Assembly (NCBI GenBank): GCA_963754285.1
Contig: CAVWFN010000007.1
Span: 868,001-932,000, forward strand
Source of the DNA: RYN-133 sp963754285
GTDB taxonomy: Bacteria > Actinomycetota > Actinomycetes > Mycobacteriales > Jatrophihabitantaceae
Direction: 5' to 3'
Length of the DNA: 64,000 nucleotides
Positions 60,436 to 64,000 of the stretch are shown here, one piece after another. The notes beneath the pieces are model-generated. The model was not told the origin of the DNA and made no database searches. It saw only the letters and a list, made by a program, of their open reading frames with translations. The stretch's first letter is position 1. The number at the start of each line of letters is the position of its first letter. The position numbers were made by a program, and so were the translations under genes.

Positions 60436-62796
60436 ATGCGCGCCAGCACCGACAACCGCGTCGTCGACATCGCGCCCGGCGAGCCGGGTGCCGTCGTCGT
60501 CGATGTCGTCAACACCGGCGACGTCATCGACGGGATCAGCGCGAACGTCATCGGGTTGCCCGAGGAGTGCGTGTCATCCGCGCCGGCGATGCTGCCCCTG
60601 TTCCCGGCCTCGAACGGCCGGCTGACCCTCTCGATGACCGTCCCGTCGACCTACCCGGCGGGGCGGCATCCGCTGACGGTCGAACTCGTGTCGAACGGCG
60701 CCCGCGTCCCTTCGCAGTTCCTGGACGTCGACCTCAACGTCGGCCCGCAGCCGTCGCTGGCGGTGGCATCGACACCGCGCATCATCCGAGCCCGCCGGTC
60801 GGCGCGGTTCGTGCTCGACGTGCGCAACGACGGCAACCTGCCGCTCGACATCACCCTGCAGGCCGCCGACGTCGACCGTTCGGCCAAGGTCAGCTTCACG
60901 CCGCAACAGCTGCGGCTCGACCCCGGCATGGCCGCACCGGTGCTGTTGCACGTGCGTGGACCGCGCATGCTCACCGGCGCCGAAGCCGAACGTCCCGTCC
61001 AGGTCATCGCGTCCGCGACTCGCGCCGACCTGCCGCCCGACCCCGACCCGACCGCGGATTCGGTGGCGGGACCGCAGCGCGAGCTGACGGTCAAGCTGCG
61101 GCAGCGGCCCACCCTGTCGCGTGGCCTGCTGACCGCGCTCATCCTGCTCGGCATCATCGCCTTGTGGGCGGGGGTGTTCCTGCTCGGGCTGACCAAGGTC
61201 TTCGCCAGCGACCCGATGGTCAAGGACGCGCCCGCGTCGTTCTTCGCCGCCAGCCAGGCCGGAGCGAGCGGATCGGGCGCGCAGGGCGCGGTGGGCAACG
61301 GCAGTGGTGGTGGCGCCGCCGCAGCGCCGGCCGGCGCGCTGCCCAAGACCGGGCAGCTGCCGGCGGGCGTGGGCGGCGAGATCAGCGGGACGGTGCTTTC
61401 GGCCAGCACCGAGCAGCCGGTCGGGCAGATCCTCGTCGAGGCGTTTCGCACGACCGGCGACACCAGCAAGCCGGTCAGCTCGGCCGCGACACAGTCTGAT
61501 GGCACCTACACCCTGGCCGGCTTGTTCCCGACGTCCTACGTGCTGAAGTTCAGCGCGCAGGGCAGCTTCAAGCCGATCTGGTACCCGAACACGCCGTCGC
61601 GAAGCGGTGCGCGCACGATCGACCCGCAGGCACAAGGCACCACCACCGGCGTCAATGTCGTCATCCAGGGACTGCCGTCGAGCATCTCGGGCGCCGTCGA
61701 CCCCGGCGACACGACGCATCCCGTCCACACAACCGTGACTGCGCGCCCGCTCGATGTTGCCGGCGGCAGCGCACACACCCTCACCGTCGTGACCGGTGCC
61801 GGCGGCAAGTACTCCTTCGCGCACCTCGCGGCGCCGGCCAGCTACCAGCTCACCTTCACCACGCCGGGCTACCAGACCAGCACGTTGACCGACACGGTCA
61901 ACGGTGGCGACAAGCGCATCGAAGCGACCGTCTCGCTCGGCGCGGCACAAGGCGGCATCTCGGGCCTCGTGGTCAGCGGCACCTCGAGGTCGTCGACACC
62001 GTTGGGCGGCGCCACCGTCACGACGACGGTCGCCGGGACCACGGTCAGCGTGCTCACGCCGACCACCGGGGCTGTCGGGACGTTCGCGATCGCGAACCTG
62101 CCGACTCCGGCGACCTATGTGCTCAACTACAGCGCACCCGGCCACGGCACCTGGACCGAGGTGGTCGAACTCTCGGCAGGGCAGAGCTACTCCAAGGCAC
62201 TGGGCAAGCTGAGCGCCGGCACGGGCACGATCAGCGGCATAGTGCGCGACGGGAACTCGCCCTCCGGGCTGGGTGGCGTCACTGTCACCGTCGGCGGTCT
62301 GGCGGCATCGACGACAACCGGGCCCGCGACAACCAACTCGCCGTCGACGATCACCCTGACCAACGGCAACATCGGCGGCTTCGCGTTCAGCGGGCTGGCC
62401 GACGGGCAGTACACGCTCAGCTTCACCCGCGACGGGTACACCTCGGCGAGCGTGCCGGTTCGAGTCGACAGCACCGCGCCGGCGAGCAAGCAGGGCCAGA
62501 CCGTCCAGGTCCGCCTGTACAAGCAGGTCGGTGAGATCACCGGCGTCATCTACGTGCACGGCTCGCCTGCCTCGGGTGTCGCGGTGAGCGCGACCGACGG
62601 CATCAACACCTACACGGCGACGTCCAGCGCTTCGGGCGGGCTGCTCGCGCTCGGCGGATACGACCTCGCAGCGCTTCCCCCCGGCACGTACTCGGTGACC
62701 GCGACAGCACCGAATGCGAACCAACAAACGCGCATCGTCACGGTCGGGCGCGGCAAGACGGTCGGCGGCCAGAACTTCTACCTGGTGGGCAGCTGA
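60436..62796 (+). CDS. Single-span membrane protein with Ig-like and carboxypeptidase-regulatory domains (CisA-like context)
   Basis: This protein of about 786 residues is read from ATG 60436, where MRASTDNRVVDIAPGEPG aligns with the start of the next gene. The N-terminal 220 residues are two Ig-like beta domains (VVVDVVNTGDVIDGISANV, FVLDVRNDGNLPLDITLQAA). A transmembrane helix follows (LLTALILLGIIALWAGVFLL), then about five carboxypeptidase-regulatory-like repeats with ISGTV, DGTYTLAGL and YVLKFSA patterns. The layout suggests cytoplasmic Ig domains and an exported repeat stalk. Such a protein could link an injection particle to the membrane, as proposed for CisA of Streptomyces; this comparison is from memory. 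Confidence 0.7.
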   Translation: MRASTDNRVVDIAPGEPGAVVVDVVNTGDVIDGISANVIGLPEECVSSAPAMLPLFPASNGRLTLSMTVPSTYPAGRHPLTVELVSNGARVPSQFLDVDLNVGPQPSLAVASTPRIIRARRSARFVLDVRNDGNLPLDITLQAADVDRSAKVSFTPQQLRLDPGMAAPVLLHVRGPRMLTGAEAERPVQVIASATRADLPPDPDPTADSVAGPQRELTVKLRQRPTLSRGLLTALILLGIIALWAGVFLLGLTKVFASDPMVKDAPASFFAASQAGASGSGAQGAVGNGSGGGAAAAPAGALPKTGQLPAGVGGEISGTVLSASTEQPVGQILVEAFRTTGDTSKPVSSAATQSDGTYTLAGLFPTSYVLKFSAQGSFKPIWYPNTPSRSGARTIDPQAQGTTTGVNVVIQGLPSSISGAVDPGDTTHPVHTTVTARPLDVAGGSAHTLTVVTGAGGKYSFAHLAAPASYQLTFTTPGYQTSTLTDTVNGGDKRIEATVSLGAAQGGISGLVVSGTSRSSTPLGGATVTTTVAGTTVSVLTPTTGAVGTFAIANLPTPATYVLNYSAPGHGTWTEVVELSAGQSYSKALGKLSAGTGTISGIVRDGNSPSGLGGVTVTVGGLAASTTTGPATTNSPSTITLTNGNIGGFAFSGLADGQYTLSFTRDGYTSASVPVRVDSTAPASKQGQTVQVRLYKQVGEITGVIYVHGSPASGVAVSATDGINTYTATSSASGGLLALGGYDLAALPPGTYSVTATAPNANQQTRIVTVGRGKTVGGQNFYLVGS

Positions 62797-62797
62797 C

Positions 62798-64000
62798 ATG
62801 CGCGTCGAGGTAACCCCGCGCCAGGTCGACATCGCGCCCGGCCAGCCCGTGCTGCTCACCCTGACGATCACGAACACCACCGACGTCATCGGCGGCTACA
62901 CCGTCCGTGTGCTCGGCGCCGACCCCGGCTGGGTCACGATGGACGTGGAGCAGATCTCGCTGTTCCCGGACGAGGTGCGCGTCGTCCCGCTCACCGTCAC
63001 ACCTCCGTCCGGGCTGCCGGCAGGCTCACGCCGCATCGCGCTGCAGGTGCGTGAGCTCACCCCACCGAACGAAACATCGATCGTCGACGTCGACCTGCTC
63101 GTCCCGTCCGCCCGGGGGATGAAGGTCCGCGTCGACCCGATGACGATCACGGCCGGCAAGCGGGCGACGTTCAGCGTCATCGCCGAGAACACCGGCAACA
63201 CGATCATCGACGGCCGCTTCGCCGGCGACGACCCGGAGACCCAGGTCGGGTTCGGCTTCGACCCCGAGATCGTGCACATCGCCCCCGGCGAGCACGCGAT
63301 CGTCGACATGCGGGTCGCTGCCAAGCGGCATCTGGCCGGCTCGCCGCACATCCGCCCGCTGAGCGTCTACTTCGACGATCTCCCGGCCGACGCGTTCTTC
63401 GACAACAACGCCGAGTCAGCTCCGACCGGTGAGCGCGGCGAGGCGGCAGCCGTCGCAGCGGCGACGCTCGTGCAGAAGCCCGTGCTCTCGCGGGGAGCGT
63501 TCTCACTCGCGGGTCTGTTGATCGCCGTGACCGTGTTCGCCCTCGTCATCACGATCGCGCTGGGCAAGCTCGTCGGGCAGAGCAACGCCGACCGCGACCT
63601 GGCGTTGCAAGTAGCTGCTGCCCGGGCCGGTGGCGGGACGTCGTCGGGCACCTCGGAGTTGAGCGGCACGGTGCGCCTGCTCACCACCGGCGCACCCGTC
63701 AGTGCCGTATCGGTCAACGTGTACGACGCCGGCGACACGACCAAGCCACTGGTCACGACCGCGACCGACCAGAGCGGCATGTACAACATCGCTCAGCTCG
63801 CCGCGGGCAAGTACAAACTGAGCTTCAACCGCGCCGGCTACATCCCGCTGTGGTACCCGGCCGCGACGACCGACGCCGACGCGACGGCCGTCGAGGTCAA
63901 GACGGGTGAGCAGAAGAAGGGCCTCGACATCACCCTCGGCGGCCTGCCCGCATCCATCACCGGGACGGTGACCGGCGACGACGTGTCGGGATCGACGCTC
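62798..64000 (+). CDS. Paralogous membrane protein with Ig-like and carboxypeptidase-regulatory domains, cut by the right edge
   Basis: This open frame starts at ATG 62798, 1 base after the previous stop, and runs through the window end without a stop (at least 401 residues). It is built like its neighbour: MRVEVTPRQVDIAPGQPVLL, Ig-like repeats (NTTDVIGGYTVRVLGADPG, FSVIAENTGNTIIDGRFAGD), a membrane helix (AFSLAGLLIAVTVFALVITI) and regulatory-like repeats (LSGTVRLLTTGAPVSAVSVN). The two genes look like a tandem duplication with divergence. The Asp/Thr-rich repeats after the helix would be extracytoplasmic. More cluster genes are expected downstream. Confidence 0.75.
   Translation, partial: MRVEVTPRQVDIAPGQPVLLTLTITNTTDVIGGYTVRVLGADPGWVTMDVEQISLFPDEVRVVPLTVTPPSGLPAGSRRIALQVRELTPPNETSIVDVDLLVPSARGMKVRVDPMTITAGKRATFSVIAENTGNTIIDGRFAGDDPETQVGFGFDPEIVHIAPGEHAIVDMRVAAKRHLAGSPHIRPLSVYFDDLPADAFFDNNAESAPTGERGEAAAVAAATLVQKPVLSRGAFSLAGLLIAVTVFALVITIALGKLVGQSNADRDLALQVAAARAGGGTSSGTSELSGTVRLLTTGAPVSAVSVNVYDAGDTTKPLVTTATDQSGMYNIAQLAAGKYKLSFNRAGYIPLWYPAATTDADATAVEVKTGEQKKGLDITLGGLPASITGTVTGDDVSGSTL

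Noticed and set aside
51179..64000. Prophage or type VI secretion locus
   Set aside because: Two Afp15-type ATPases with DUF4157 cargo and DUF4255 favour eCIS. No TssJKLM, integrase or packaging genes are seen, but the structural genes are outside the window.

Overview
The window is about 64 kb of GC-rich DNA with dense, short-spaced genes and many GTG starts. It fits a high-GC actinobacterium. Supporting markers are the Ser/Thr kinase and cell-wall cluster fhaA-fhaB-pstP-rodA-pbpA-pknB next to tRNA-Leu, a 180-kDa-type NAD-glutamate dehydrogenase, a bkd-type 2-oxoacid dehydrogenase operon, several likely F420/flavin oxidoreductases, and DUF2630, DUF4446, DUF6191 and DUF6314 proteins. The genus cannot be fixed from the sequence; a non-mycobacterial lineage of the Jatrophihabitans/Frankia type is a guess.

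Left part (1-16 kb): a decayed DUF222/HNH gene; a PopR/ClgR-like regulator facing two clpP genes, one of which lacks the catalytic serine; a ParA-like ATPase; a NUDIX hydrolase with a GH63-like glucosidase; a divergent HelD-type helicase; the E1alpha-E1beta-E2 operon; and a thioesterase. Four genes here (DUF222, ParA-like, thioredoxin-NHL, DUF6314) are interrupted by single-base frameshifts. That is either local sequencing error or real decay.

Middle part (16-51 kb): redox enzymes; a LolA/RseB-like secreted protein divergent from an OmpR-type two-component system; the kinase/cell-wall cluster, with no pknA; tRNA-Leu(CAG); a Wzm/Wzt-type export ABC transporter; an adenylate kinase; a candidate C-rich-loop small RNA with a strong terminator; repair enzymes (MsrA, Fpg/Nei); a GDPD; an anti-sigma-type ATPase; NAD-GDH; a glutamate-cysteine-ligase-like enzyme; malic enzyme; and a HisC-like aminotransferase. 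Two dispersed repeat families occur. One has ACTTTGCA...TGCAAAGT ends with 51-bp or 176-bp internal repeats. The other consists of AGTGGTCA hairpins, one of which lies in frame inside the E2 gene.

Right part (51-64 kb, cut by the window edge): the left end of what looks like an extracellular/cytoplasmic contractile injection system (eCIS). Two convergent modules each pair an AAA+ ATPase with a DUF4157 (eCIS-core) effector. The effectors share an N-terminus with an HExxH motif but differ at the C-terminus: one has a Lys/Glu-rich segment followed by Gly/Ala-rich hydrophobic segments, the other looks like a PI3/4-kinase or actin-fragmin-kinase-type kinase. A DUF4255 (Pvc16-like) tail protein and two tandem single-span membrane proteins with Ig-like/carboxypeptidase-regulatory domains follow. 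No sheath, tube or baseplate gene is visible inside the window; they would be expected beyond position 64000.
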